A stretch of DNA of 64,000 bases, from assembly GCA_022701365.1 (NCBI GenBank), contig JAKUHH010000030.1, positions 559,107-623,106 on the forward strand. Reading direction: 5' to 3'. The stretch is from Mycocentrospora acerina. Lineage: Eukaryota > Ascomycota > Dothideomycetes > Pleosporales. Within the stretch, counting starts at the first letter, position 1. Every line of letters begins with the position of its first letter. Under the pieces are notes generated by a model. It ran no database searches. It saw nothing but the letters and a program-made list of their open reading frames with translations, and was not told the origin of the DNA. Made by a program: the position numbers and the translations under genes. Below, one piece after another: positions 44,088 through 53,904 of the stretch.

Positions 44088-46288
44088 ATGGCACCCAACA
44101 AGATTATCATAGATACGGATCCTGTACGTACAACAAATTCAGGATGGTGGTGGTGATGATGATGATGCTGATGATGATGGCGGGGTTCGGAGTTTCGAGT
44201 CTCGTAATACTGTGCTGACCTTGTCATGTTTTTCTTCTTCTTGGATAGGGCGTGGACGATATTCTTGCCATGCTTTTGGCGTTTTCGGCCAAGCCTGAGG
44301 AGTTGGATATTCTGATGCTGTCGCTCACGTTTGGGAATGTCGAGGTACAAAAGTATGTTCTGTTATGTTTGTTTGCTTGTTTGTTTGTTTGGCTTTTTTT
44401 TTTAATAATTTCTGATTGGTTGTTGCTGTTGATGTTGATGATTCTATTTCATTTCATGTTCACTTTCCTGTTCAATCTTGCTTTCTAAGATGAAGCTGTT
44501 GTGTGGATGGAAAATTGGTTACTAACAGGTTTTTTCTAGCTGCTTGAGGAACGTGGTCACGCTGTTCCATCATATCCAAAAGGAACGGGCATGGCGGAAG
44601 GCGAATGGCAGGCCGGAAGGGTTTGAGACGCTGAATGCTCGGAAACCTATTGGTGGGTGTATTCTTTTCTTTTCTTTTTGGAGGAGAATCCGGGGATCTC
44701 GAGAGGGTAGATGGCTAATGTGGATTTGGCTAGTTGCTATTGGGGCTGAAGAACCTCTGGCCGAGCACATGATGGTTGCAGACTTTTTCCGTATGTAAAC
44801 TCCCTTCTAGAGCATAGGCTCGAGATTTGCTAATGTGGAGTAGATGGTGTCGATGGATTGGGCGGCATTCATACCAGCGTACGTCGTTGTCATCGTCGTC
44901 GGTTTGGTTGGAGTGGAACCGAGTTCAACTGACCAACATGACAGCATCCGCATCTCTCGCCAGTCGAATCATGGAAATCTTTGTTCTTGCCCAGACCAGA
45001 GAACCTGACCAAGGAACAAATTGCTGAACTAGAAGCCGTCAAGGACCAGCATTCCCTGTTCATCCCCTCTCTGAAGCCAGCCCACGAGCAGATGCTGGAA
45101 CTGTTGAGGGAGAATGAACCAGACACAATCACGATTGTAGCTATTGGTCCCCTGACGAATCTTGCTATAGCAGCTGCAAAGGATCCCGAGACGTTTTTGA
45201 GGGTCAAAGAGATTGTCGTCATGGGCGGTGCAGTTGACGCTCCAGGAAATGTAAGTGTTGATATAGTTATTCCTTCTCCCCGCCCAATCCGCATCAAATC
45301 AGATTCAAAGCTACCGGTGATGGAGGCATGCTCCCTCTTTCCATCTCCACTTGTATCCAGTCCAACAAGCAAACTAATCCCATCAAAAAAATCCAGATGA
45401 CGCCCGGCGCAGAATTCAACACCTATGCCGATAGCGTAGCAAGCGCCCGCGTCTTCGCCCTCACAAGCCGCAACCCGCAATCGACCATGCCCCCGGTGCT
45501 AAGCGGAAACGCAAAGGAACAACTCCCTCCTTACCCGAAGAATCTCTCACGAAGGCTAAAACTGAAGCTATTCCCGCTTGGTACGCACCTCTCTCTCTCA
45601 CTTTCTCTCTTTTCTCTCTCTTCTCTCTCACGCTTCCACACTTCCCACACTTCCCAAACTTCCACACTTCCCAAACTTCCACACTTCCCAAACTTCCACA
45701 CTTCCCAAACTTCCACACTTCCCAAACTTCCAACCTCCCCAATTTCAAAAACACCATCTCCATAAAAGTAATTTTTATTTATTTATTCATATCTATATAT
45801 ACTAACCCCCCAAAAAAACAGACACGACAGAATCGCACCTCCTCCCCTCCTCACTCTTCAAATCCCACACCACCAGCCCACCGGTGCTAGGCTCCCCGCT
45901 AGCCGAATGGGCAACCCTCTTCCTAACCTCCACATTCGCCAAGAACCTCTCGCTGAACGCTTCGCTCGACCCCTCAACCATCGGCCTGCAGCTGCACGAC
46001 CCGCTGACAATCTGGTACGCGCTGTGTGCGTCGGACGAGAAGTGGGTGTTTCAGAGGGAGGATATCCGGGTGGAGACGGCGGGCCAGTGGACGAGGGGTT
46101 GCTGTGTGGTTGATCGGAGGGGGAGGCCTGTGAGTGAGGGCGTGGGGGATGTGGGTGTGGATGCTGTGGGGGATGCTGGCGGGTGGAGGGATAGCAGGAA
46201 GGGGAATGAGATTGCGTGGTGTACGGATAGTCCTGGGAAGGAGCTGTTTGCGAGCGTCTTGTTGGAGAGGGTGTTTGGCTCCGTCTAG
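44088..46288 (+). CDS. Inosine-uridine preferring nucleoside hydrolase (IUNH family)
   Basis: Eight exons (44088-44123, 44249-44352, 44540-44652, 44734-44790, 44844-44878, 44945-45250, 45397-45580, 45822-46288) give 433 residues. The enzyme hydrolyses the N-glycosidic bond of ribonucleosides to base and ribose for salvage. The calcium-binding motif DTDPGVDD is at residues 9-16 and is split by intron 1 after the Pro codon. Later landmarks are LTFGNVEVQNCLRNV, VAIGAEEPL, HGVDGLGGIH, the TITIVAIGPLTNLA and VKEIVVMGGAV blocks, and MTPGAEFN, where the family has NxxAEFN. The C-terminal part has LHDPLTIWYAL, which supplies the catalytic-site His-Asp. All seven splice joins keep frame. Exon 5 is only 35 nt. 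Intron 7 holds a minisatellite. Confidence 0.9.
45647..45731 (+). repeat. 17-bp minisatellite in intron 7 of the nucleoside hydrolase gene
   Basis: Five perfect head-to-tail copies of ACACTTCCCAAACTTCC, preceded by a partial unit and a CT-rich run. It forms a pyrimidine/A-rich tract inside the 241-nt intron (45581-45821), well before the CTAAC branch-like sequence near 45812. Confidence 0.92.
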
Positions 46289-46705
46289 GCGCGGGTTAGA
46301 AGTAGGTAGGTGTGTATTTGGATGGGAGGGGGACGTAGAAATAGACTTTTTTTGCATGCAAAGGCAAACAAACATGTGCTTTGTGGTGGACTGACTCTAG
46401 ATGCTGCGGTTTGAGGGGACACTGTCTAATTTGTGAACTTTGTTGTTTTTGCTAGTCTAAATCCAAGACACTACACTGACATGCCATTGTCATGGCATGT
46501 CATGTCATGGGATGAATTTCCCTCGTGTTGGAGCTTCGTTTCTGAGCGTAGTGCCCGTACCTCACGTTCCTTCCTTTCTCACTCCCTTCCTTCCTTATTT
46601 CCTTTCTCTACACCAAACTTTCTTATTTGCGAGCTCTAAACACCCCAACGGCTGCTTTTCTCGTCTTCCGTCTACACATTGTTGTCTCATAAGATCTGTT
46701 TTATG
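46289..46705. other. 3' region of nucleoside hydrolase gene
   Basis: About 400 bases, with a GGCATGTCATGTCATGGGATG direct repeat region near 46495 and a C/T-rich stretch near 46560-46610. An ATG at 46703 abuts the triplet tract. No gene is supported. Confidence 0.4.
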
Positions 46706-47646
46706 CTCCTCCTCCTCCTCCTCCTCCTCCTCCTCCTCCTCCTCCTCCTCCTCCTCCTCCTCCTCCTCCTCCTCCTCCTCCTCCTCCTCCTCCTCCTCCT
46801 CCTCCTCCTCCTCCTCCTCCTCCTCCTCCTCCTCCTCCTCCTCCTCCTCCTCCTCCTCCTCCTCCTCCTCCTCCTCCTCCTCCTCCTCCTCCTCCTCCTC
46901 CTCCTCCTCCTCCTCCTCCTCCTCCTCCTCCTCCTCCTCCTCCTCCTCCTCCTCCTCCTCCTCCTCCTCCTCCTCCTCCTCCTCCTCCTCCTCCTCCTCC
47001 TCCTCCTCCTCCTCCTCCTCCTCCTCCTCCTCCTCCTCCTCCTCCTCCTCCTCCTCCTCCTCCTCCTCCTCCTCCTCCTCCTCCTCCTCCTCCTCCTCCT
47101 CCTCCTCCTCCTCCTCCTCCTCCTCCTCCTCCTCCTCCTCCTCCTCCTCCTCCTCCTCCTCCTCCTCCTCCTCCTCCTCCTCCTCCTCCTCCTCCTCCTC
47201 CTCCTCCTCCTCCTCCTCCTCCTCCTCCTCCTCCTCCTCCTCCTCCTCCTCCTCCTCCTCCTCCTCCTCCTCCTCCTCCTCCTCCTCCTCCTCCTCCTCC
47301 TCCTCCTCCTCCTCCTCCTCCTCCTCCTCCTCCTCCTCCTCCTCCTCCTCCTCCTCCTCCTCCTCCTCCTCCTCCTCCTCCTCCTCCTCCTCCTCCTCCT
47401 CCTCCTCCTCCTCCTCCTCCTCCTCCTCCTCCTCCTCCTCCTCCTCCTCCTCCTCCTCCTCCTCCTCCTCCTCCTCCTCCTCCTCCTCCTCCTCCTCCTC
47501 CTCCTCCTCCTCCTCCTCCTCCTCCTCCTCCTCCTCCTCCTCCTCCTCCTCCTCCTCCTCCTCCTCCTCCTCCTCCTCCTCCTCCTCCTCCTCCTCCTCC
47601 TCCTCCTCCTCCTCCTCCTCCTCCTCCTCCTCCTCCTCCTCCTCCT
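46706..47646 (+). repeat. Giant uninterrupted (CTC)n triplet tract, 941 bp
   Basis: Every base from 46706 to 47646 fits the CTC period without a single interruption, about 313 units. The minus strand is (GAG)n, all purine. It lies between two convergent genes: 417 bases after the nucleoside hydrolase stop and 534 bases after the arrestin stop. All three plus frames and all three minus frames are open through it (Leu, Ser, Pro; Glu, Gly, Arg), which explains the long artificial frames covering 46.5-48.2 kb. Mirror-symmetric purine-pyrimidine tracts can form triplex DNA and GGA repeats can form G-tetrad structures in vitro. Confidence 0.98.
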
Positions 47647-48180
47647 TCTCTTCTTTTTCTCCTTATTATTCCTCTTCTCCTTCTTCTTTTTCTTCTCCTT
47701 CTTATTCTTGTCTCTCTTCTCCTCCTGTATTTCAATTCGACTCGATTCATCACCTCCGCCTGCCGTCCATGATGATAAAAAAAATTACAATTACACATCC
47801 GCCCTGAAAACAAATAACAAAAGGTATCATAAGTGCTTGCCCAACGCCGGGTGATGCAAATTATACATCTCTTCTCATCTTGATTCATCCCATCCAGCCC
47901 ATAACCAGGCAGCGGAGCCACTGCCTCGTTGGACCTGAGCACACTAGGCGTTGCCGAAACTCCAGACGCCGCCGCTGGAAACAAAAGTGGTGGGCTTGGT
48001 TGCCGGCCCTTTTCTCGTCCTCGAGGGAAGTCAGATGCCCCAAAGTGCCACGTGGAGCGAATCCCTCCCCTTGCGCTTTCTTGACCCATGCAAGAAGAAT
48101 TGCGTCGTTGGTGGACGTCTGCACTATTTCTTCCTCTTTCTGAGCGCTGCATATCCATGTAGAAGAAGTCTTGGTCTTGC
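47647..48180. other. Degenerate pyrimidine tail of the triplet tract and arrestin 3' region
   Basis: From 47647 to about 47726 the plus strand remains almost only C and T but the period is broken by CTT, TTT and TTATT interruptions, like an aged flank of the array. The rest is the 3' region of the arrestin-like gene. Confidence 0.6.
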
Positions 48181-49566
48181 TCATTCGATGAGAGGTTTCC
48201 GTACGCCGCCGACAATCGCGATGCCCAACGCGCTCAATCCCATGGGATCATTTGCTCGCACAATCAAGCTGGCGGGTAGCATGGGGTTTTCTGGTGCGAC
48301 GTGTGCAGCATCCTTGGCTGCTTGTTCAATAGCTTCCATTTCCTCCTTGCATCCCGCGTGATCGAATGGACAAACAACAATGGGTTGGCGAAGGAGGATG
48401 TCGCGGGCTGAGGACATTTGCGCCTGGAAATGTGGTTTTAGTAATCAGCAATGCCTAAATGAGAGGGGTTATGGATTACCTTGACAGTGAGGTAATACTC
48501 AATCTTGTACAGTGTGCCCGTTGTTGTGAAGCCATTGACAGCATACATGGGAAACTCCTTCTTGCCTCTTGGTATAACACCATCTGAATCCCTGAGATCT
48601 TTTGCAGGAAACACAAGTCCAAGATTGGTAAAGTAGCCTGCTTCTGGCATTTTTACTCCTACAGCTTGTGTTGTTCGAGCCAAAGTCTTTACCTTTCTCG
48701 ACGGCTCATCGCCTTCGTGGTTGTAAATGATCTCTTCGTCTATGCCTACAGTGATCTTTTGAATAGTGACCTTCTTGGCCTTGTGCAGCCAGTCTGGATT
48801 GGGGCTCAATTTAATATACACTGACACGGGATCCATGGGACCATAACTCCAGCGTGGTAAGCTTATCCCCAGGGTGACTAGATGGTCCGTGACACGCTCT
48901 GCGCTCTCGGGGCGATTGTACATGCCAAAAGTGGAAAGGGTATCATAACGCTGTATTGGCACGGGAAACGGGTATTTCTTCTGCTCTTGCTGTCCCTGCT
49001 GCACAGTGACGACCAGCTCGTAGAAAGTCTCGGCGGTGCGACTTGGCAGCTGTAAGCTTGCGGGTGGAACTCGTCGCGCAACCTCCTCACCGCCGCGGCC
49101 GTAGGGAATGAAGATGACAAAGGGCAGATCCATGGACAGGATGCTCTCAAACTCGCGTGCATTGTGGCAGCGAAACAGCAGCATCTCCTTGCCGACAATG
49201 TCTGTAATCTCCTTGCGCGGGGCGGCCAAGTGCTTCTTGGTGACGCTATCGGCCGAGGGGTGGATGGTCTCGCGGCGGTGCAGGGCAATGGTGACGAGCG
49301 AGATGTTGACTGGGGCCGAGATGCCAGCCAGCGGGCGAATCTCAACCTTGCCTTCTATTCGGGGCTGTACAGGCAGCATGTCAGCACAAGTCCATGACAG
49401 CAGCAGCGCACAGCTGGACGCGGCCGTGTCGCAACACGGCGGCTGAGCACAGGGTGCCATGATGACAGGCATGTGGCGTAAGACGTACCAGGGTCGCGGA
49501 TATGCCTGGGTAGCCGACGAGGAAGTTACTGTTTGGCGGCCCGGAGACGCGCACAAAGGCCGACAT
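48181..49566 (-). CDS. Arrestin-like (alpha-arrestin fold) protein
   Basis: Three exons (49566-49489, 49364-48480, 48423-48181) give 401 residues. Introns are 124 and 56 nt (GTACGT...TACAG and GTAATC...TCCAG). Fungal alpha-arrestins usually act as adaptors that bring Rsp5-type ubiquitin ligase to plasma-membrane transporters. The N-terminal arrestin beta sandwich starts at PRIEGKVEIRPLAGISAPVNISLVTIALHRRETIHP, continues through KEMLLFRCH and LPFVIFIPYGRGGEE, and the C-terminal sandwich includes TLGISLPRWSYGPMDPVSVYIKL, FTTTGTLYKIEYYLTVK and RQPIVVCPF. I see no PPxY motif in the visible sequence, so recruitment of a ligase is uncertain. The longer open frame reaching 50057 is a false extension through intron 1 and the leader. 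Confidence 0.87.
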
Positions 49567-50328
49567 GGTGGCTCGCGGTGACGGGGTGGTAGGCGCGGGC
49601 CTGGGACGGCAGCCTGCGCCACATGGGCGTCGTGGGTGGACTTTTGGGTGCGGGTGTGCCCTCCTGTCCGCGGTGGGTGCGCTCGAGGGGGTGCAGTGGC
49701 CGTGGCCGTGGCCGTGGTAGTGGCCGTGGGAGTGGTGGTGGTGGCAGTGGTGGTGGTGCGCCGGGAGACACGCTGCGGCTGCGAGTGCGTAGGGCAGCCT
49801 TGCCGGGCGGGACGAGGGTGGAGGGTGTGGGGTGGAGACGGCAGCTGCAGAGGGCGAGCGAGCGAGACGGCGGGGAGAGGACGGCTATGAGCGTCGAGCG
49901 GACGGATATGAGCGTGCAGCGGCGGACGCGGTGCTGAAGCGAGGCGCAGTGACGGAGCGAGGGCGGTAGGGCTGGGCTGGACTGCAGCCGTCTGAGGTCG
50001 AGCAGTTCCCCCCACACACATGGGCACACACACGCATACACCCACATGCACACACACTCACACCCTCACATACACACACAGGCAGACGCAGACGCAGACA
50101 CACTCACGTAAGTGATGACGCGATGCCACGGCTCGAGGCAGCCCAGCACCGCTCAGCGCCGCTCAGCACAGCCCAGCCCAGCAGCGGGTGGACGAGCCCA
50201 CGGCCGCAGCCATGTGCGGTATGTCGTGTCCAGGTAGCTTGAGCAGGCGGGGTGGGCCTAGGCTGCCAGGCTGCCGGAGCTGAGCAAGCCCCAACCTGCC
50301 TACGCCCCAGAAGCTCGACCGCCACACC
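49567..50328. promoter_or_regulatory. Intergenic region between divergent arrestin and CYP10 genes, with CA and TGG repeats
   Basis: About 760 bases. TGG/GTGGCC repeats lie at 49695-49770 and a CA-rich tract with imperfect ACAC units at about 50008-50106. Frames on both strands look long because of these repeats. No gene is supported. Confidence 0.5.
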
Positions 50329-51021
50329 ATGTCTGTCACTGTGAGTATTCACCTGGATGTGTATTGGCACACACACGTATATATGTATATACACACATGT
50401 ATACATGCACACATATACGTATAAACACATGTATATGTATATTTATACACACACCTATATACATATACACTCACTCACTCACTCACTCACCCACTCGTAT
50501 AAATACACACATGCACTAACATCCCCCCCCCCCAGCTCCACACCTCCCACGGTGACCTGAAGCTCGAGCTCTTCTGCGAGGCCGTCCCCCAGACCACCGA
50601 AAACTTCCTCGCCCTATGCGCCTCAGGCTTCTACACAGGCAGCCCCTTCCACCGCCTGATCCCCAACTTCATGGTCCAGGGCGGCAGCCCGTCGTCAGAC
50701 CCCAAATCAAAGACATCCACCTCCATCTACGACACCCCCAACGGCTTGTTTGAGGACGAGATCCGCCCTGCCCTGCGACACAATGCCCGCGGCATACTCA
50801 GCATGGCCAACAAGGGCCCCAATTCAAACGGGAGCCAGTTCTTCATCACCTTTGCCCCCGCCCCGCATCTCGACGGCAAGAACACCGTCTTTGGAAAGGT
50901 GATTGAGGGCATCGAGGTCTTGGATGACTGGGAGCGCATACCCGTAGACAAGAAGTCGCGTCCGCTCGAGAAGATTGAGATGAAAAAAGTCACAATCCAC
51001 GCGAACCCTCTGGCTGGGTGA
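50329..51021 (+). CDS. CYP10: Cyclophilin-type peptidyl-prolyl isomerase Cyp10 (PPIL3 type)
   Basis: Two exons (50329-50340 and 50536-51021) give 165 residues, the family length. The first exon is 12 nt and encodes only MSVT; without it no start codon fits the conserved N-terminus LHTSHGDLKLELFC. The cyclophilin core shows FHRLIPNFMVQGG (catalytic Arg and the Phe-x-x-x-x-Gln of the active site), ISMANKGPNSNGSQFFIT-type residues as LSMANKGPNSNGSQFF, and HLDGKNTVFGKV. Human PPIL3 is found in spliceosomes; a splicing role here is inferred from the family. Intron 1 (195 nt) is a patchwork of CA, TA and CACT repeats ending in a 12-C tract and AG. Convergent to ZPR1. Confidence 0.93.
50351..50535 (+). 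repeat. CA/TA/CACT microsatellite patchwork inside CYP10 intron 1
   Basis: Alternating purine-pyrimidine (CA, TA, CATG) sequence from about 50370 to 50466, six or so CACT units at 50467-50495, and a run of C just before the acceptor AG. The whole intron is simple sequence. Confidence 0.75.
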
Positions 51022-51220
51022 AGACACACACACACACATATATATACATCCCCAGACACAAAACATCTACACCAACATCAACATCAACATAATCACACTG
51101 CAAGCCCAAATAAACTGACCACAGCAAAGCTCTGCAATCATGGAAAATGCTTCACAGTGGCTTCTGAAGCCTTGGTATCTACACGAAACCCCCGCCCCAA
51201 AATGCAACAAGAAATACAAA

Positions 51221-51279
51221 CTTCTTCTACTCCTTCTCCTTCTCCTTCTCCCTCTCCTTCTTCTTCTTCTTCTTCTTTT
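51221..51279 (+). repeat. CTT/CTC microsatellite between CYP10 and ZPR1
   Basis: A pyrimidine tract of CTTCTC and CTT units in the 278-bp space between the convergent CYP10 and ZPR1 stop codons. It resembles a small version of the triplet tract at 46.7 kb. Confidence 0.85.
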
Positions 51280-51299
51280 TACAAAATTACCACCAACCC

Positions 51300-52842
51300 C
51301 TACGCTTCCTTGGTCGCCGCATGCTCCTCCTCGTATCCCTCCGTCTTCATGTCCGACAGTCCCAGCTCTTCCTCCTCCTGTGCCGTGCGCTCGTAGTCCT
51401 CGACCTTGATCTGAGGATCTGGCTCCGGCGCTGTGAAACTCTGCACGTAGCTGCTCGCGAGCGGGTCCTCGAGTATAATCGTAAACTTGACGTTGCCATC
51501 AATCGCTTCCGTCAGCTGCGCAAAGAAACTGCCCCACTTGTCCTTGGACGATGCCTCCATCGAGTCGCCGCCGTCGCCCACGTCGAAGATGGACGACCGC
51601 AGATCGTCGCGCACCTGCGTCAGCAGCCCCTCCACCGTCGTGAACCTGCCACCAAGCGTTCCGGGCTCGACGCTGAGGTTCAGCTCTGGGCACGACATGG
51701 CGCATGATTCCGCCTTGAGAATGTCTCGCGACAAATCTTCCTTGTTGATGACGTTGACAGTGATGCGACGGCCTTTCTCGGGCACCTCGCCTCCAGTCTT
51801 GACTTCGTTGCTGCGGTCTGTACCAAATTAGCCGTCATCTCTTCAGGTGCGCATCAAAATCGACTTACATCCGCAGTGATCGCACACTGTGCTCATCAAA
51901 ATCACCTGCTTGAAGTGGGGAATGTTGACCATCTTCATGTTTGTTGTGCAAGACTTGGTGCACCCCGGGCACGTGGCGGGGAACGAGTACACTTGGTTCT
52001 CAACAATGTCATCCTCGTCCACATTGTTCACCATGGGAGCCGACGAGGGCATCTCGGGGTACATCTGCGACGCGTGGTACTCTGGCCGGATCTCCGTATC
52101 CGGAGCCTCACCGCTTGTGTCACCCAGTCCGAGCGCTTCATTCTGAGCAGCCGTTCGCGGGTACTCGCTTCGTGAGTACTTTCCTGCAGAAAGCACCGTC
52201 GGTGGTTCGATCGACGAGTTGCCGGCTGGGTCGTCAATCGTGAGCTTGAATGGCAGCTTCTCGCCATTCGACATTTGCTTAATCGTGTCAATGACGCCCT
52301 GGAGCTTCTCATAGACCTCTGGCATGACCTCCTTCCTCTCATCCTGCTTCTGCTCCAAGTCCTGTGCGACCATGGCAAGGATGCCCTCGACGTTTGTCAA
52401 CTGTCCTCGGCCAGGCGGGATCTCCAGATCAATGTCCTCAACCCGGAATACCGCCGTGTCGCTCTTGATGATTTGACGGTTCAGATCATCTGCCGTCTCC
52501 ACCTTCAATGTGAATTTGACGCCGCGCTGCTGAATCTCGCCAGCAGACTGGATTTCGGCGTTCTTCAGGTTGCAGTGCGGGCATGCAAAGGACATGATGA
52601 CAATCTCGCGGAAGAAGGGAATCTTGGTGAGGAGAAGTCGGGTCGTGCCCTGCATCTCGTTAGCCCCTACGCCTTCTTGTCCGTGGCTCAACACCTACGT
52701 TCTCGTGGCAGTTCATGCACAAGCTCTCAATCTCGTCGACCACCTTTGTGTCGCCCTCGTCACCCTCTTGCGCGCTTGCCTCCGCCACTTTGCGCCCCAT
52801 ATCCTCAAAGAGGTCTTTTGCGAGGCTCTGGTGTTGTGCCAT
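51300..52842 (-). CDS. ZPR1: Zinc-finger protein Zpr1
   Basis: Three exons (52842-52699, 52649-51869, 51817-51300) give 480 residues. Zpr1 binds newly made translation elongation factor eEF1A as a folding chaperone and moves to the nucleus on growth signals. Two ZPR1 modules are seen. Module one has CMNCHENG (interrupted by intron 1) and FACPHC, about 30 residues apart, followed by the GVKFTLKV and IPPGRGQLTNVEG blocks. Module two has ATCPGC and CDHCGYRSNEVKTGG (intron 2 splits the Tyr codon) and SVEPGTLGGRFTTVEGLL. The C-terminus is acidic. Introns are 49 and 51 nt. The next gene upstream on the same strand ends 197 bases away. Confidence 0.95.
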
Positions 52843-53039
52843 CTTGTGCGTTAAAAGTATGTGTTTTGCCGGTTAACAGCAGTGATTTTTCGGTGGTGGT
52901 TGAATAGGTGGTTCTAGTATGACGAAGTTTCAAATATTTTTCGAGCAGCCCCGCGCCACCTTAGTGAGCTGTGGAGGGGCAATCGTTCTGGCGCCTTCCC
53001 TGCAGTGGGGACCCTGGTCAATCTTCAGCCCTATGCAGC

Positions 53040-53627
53040 TCACATGGCAAAGTCCATCAGGTCCAATCCCAGCCCCCCTTGGTTTGAACTTGTCTTGTTC
53101 TTGTCAAGCATTGCCTGTAAACCACCCTTTCGAGCCTTTTTTCTCTGCTTGCTGCTAGCATTTGCCGACTTGAGCATTTTGCTCTCGTCTTCTTTGACTG
53201 GCTGTTCAAGGTCCAAAGCAGGCTTCACTTCCGTCCGACTCTTCGACTTCTTCATGTGTCTGGCTGGCCTCGATTGAAGCATTTGAATCGTCTTCCGGTG
53301 GCATCTCAAGCAGTCGTAGACAATGTTCTTGTCTGCTCTCGTTGGGCCCTTCAAGTTTGCAGACTTTTTCTTCACTATCCCACCACACGGGACTTGACTA
53401 GTCGTTTTGCAGGACCATCCTGGAATCATGCGATTCCCGCAAGCGCCGCAAGTCTCGCGACGAAGAGCATCCCAGTCCTTGGTTGGAATGTCCTGTTCTG
53501 TATCCTCGAAGAGCCTGTCGCGTGCTGACCCTAGAAAAGCTGAAGCTGCCGGCGACGAGACAGCGAGAAGACACGCTGCTTCTTGAAGGAAATTTGATCT
53601 CAATCCGATTGTATCAATGGAGGTCAT
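53040..53627 (-). CDS. RNase P/MRP protein of the Rpr2/Rpp21/Snm1 family
   Basis: A single-exon gene of 195 residues. Members bind RNase P or RNase MRP RNA and take part in tRNA 5' processing or pre-rRNA cleavage. The zinc ribbon is visible as C60-x2-C63 (ETCGACGNRMIPGWSC) and C106-x2-C109 (VYDCLRCHRKT). An N-terminal helix (residues 8-37) precedes it as in Rpp21. The C-terminus is Lys-rich (KKSKSRTE, SSKQRKKARKGG), fitting RNA binding. The frame is open upstream of the ATG at 53627, into the promoter region; I chose 53627 because its sequence (MTSIDTIGLRSNF) resembles family N-termini. Whether it is the RNase P subunit Rpr2 or the MRP subunit Snm1 cannot be decided here. Confidence 0.82.
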   Translation of the reverse strand: MTSIDTIGLRSNFLQEAACLLAVSSPAASAFLGSARDRLFEDTEQDIPTKDWDALRRETCGACGNRMIPGWSCKTTSQVPCGGIVKKKSANLKGPTRADKNIVYDCLRCHRKTIQMLQSRPARHMKKSKSRTEVKPALDLEQPVKEDESKMLKSANASSKQRKKARKGGLQAMLDKNKTSSNQGGLGLDLMDFAM

Positions 53628-53904
53628 TGCGGGCAATGTTTGACGATATTGTGAAGGGCTTTCGGGAGCTCTCACAGGCTCAGCACCTGGATGGCTTCGC
53701 GTACTACTCGGAAAAATGCCGACCCCCGACGCTAGTGCGCGTAGCATCAATACAGCTTTCCCAGTCAAGTACGCAGTGCCTGTTTGTGGACTGTGCCACC
53801 AACTATTGCGCTTAACTACAGCGCAAAAAGAGTCGCCCGTTGGCACTGGATTGGTCTCTTGCTAACGTTACAATAACCTTCCACCTCCCACACAGCACTG
53901 AAAA
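53628..53904. promoter_or_regulatory. Shared promoter of the Rpr2/Snm1-type gene and DBR1
   Basis: 277 bases separate the two divergent ATGs. The region also lies within the open extension of the minus-strand frame. Co-regulation of the two RNA-processing genes is inference. Confidence 0.5.

Noticed and set aside
45647..45731. Possible CRISPR-like array
   Set aside because: The 17-bp units are directly adjacent without spacers and lie in a eukaryotic intron.
46497..48215. Long frames encoding poly-Ser, poly-Leu and poly-Gly proteins
   Set aside because: They are the triplet tract read in different frames with random flanks; no start context or conserved flank supports a protein.
48438..50057. 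539-codon minus-strand frame including the arrestin
   Set aside because: Its first 220 codons are the promoter repeats and intron 1; the true N-terminus MSAFVRVSG joins through a clear GT-AG intron.
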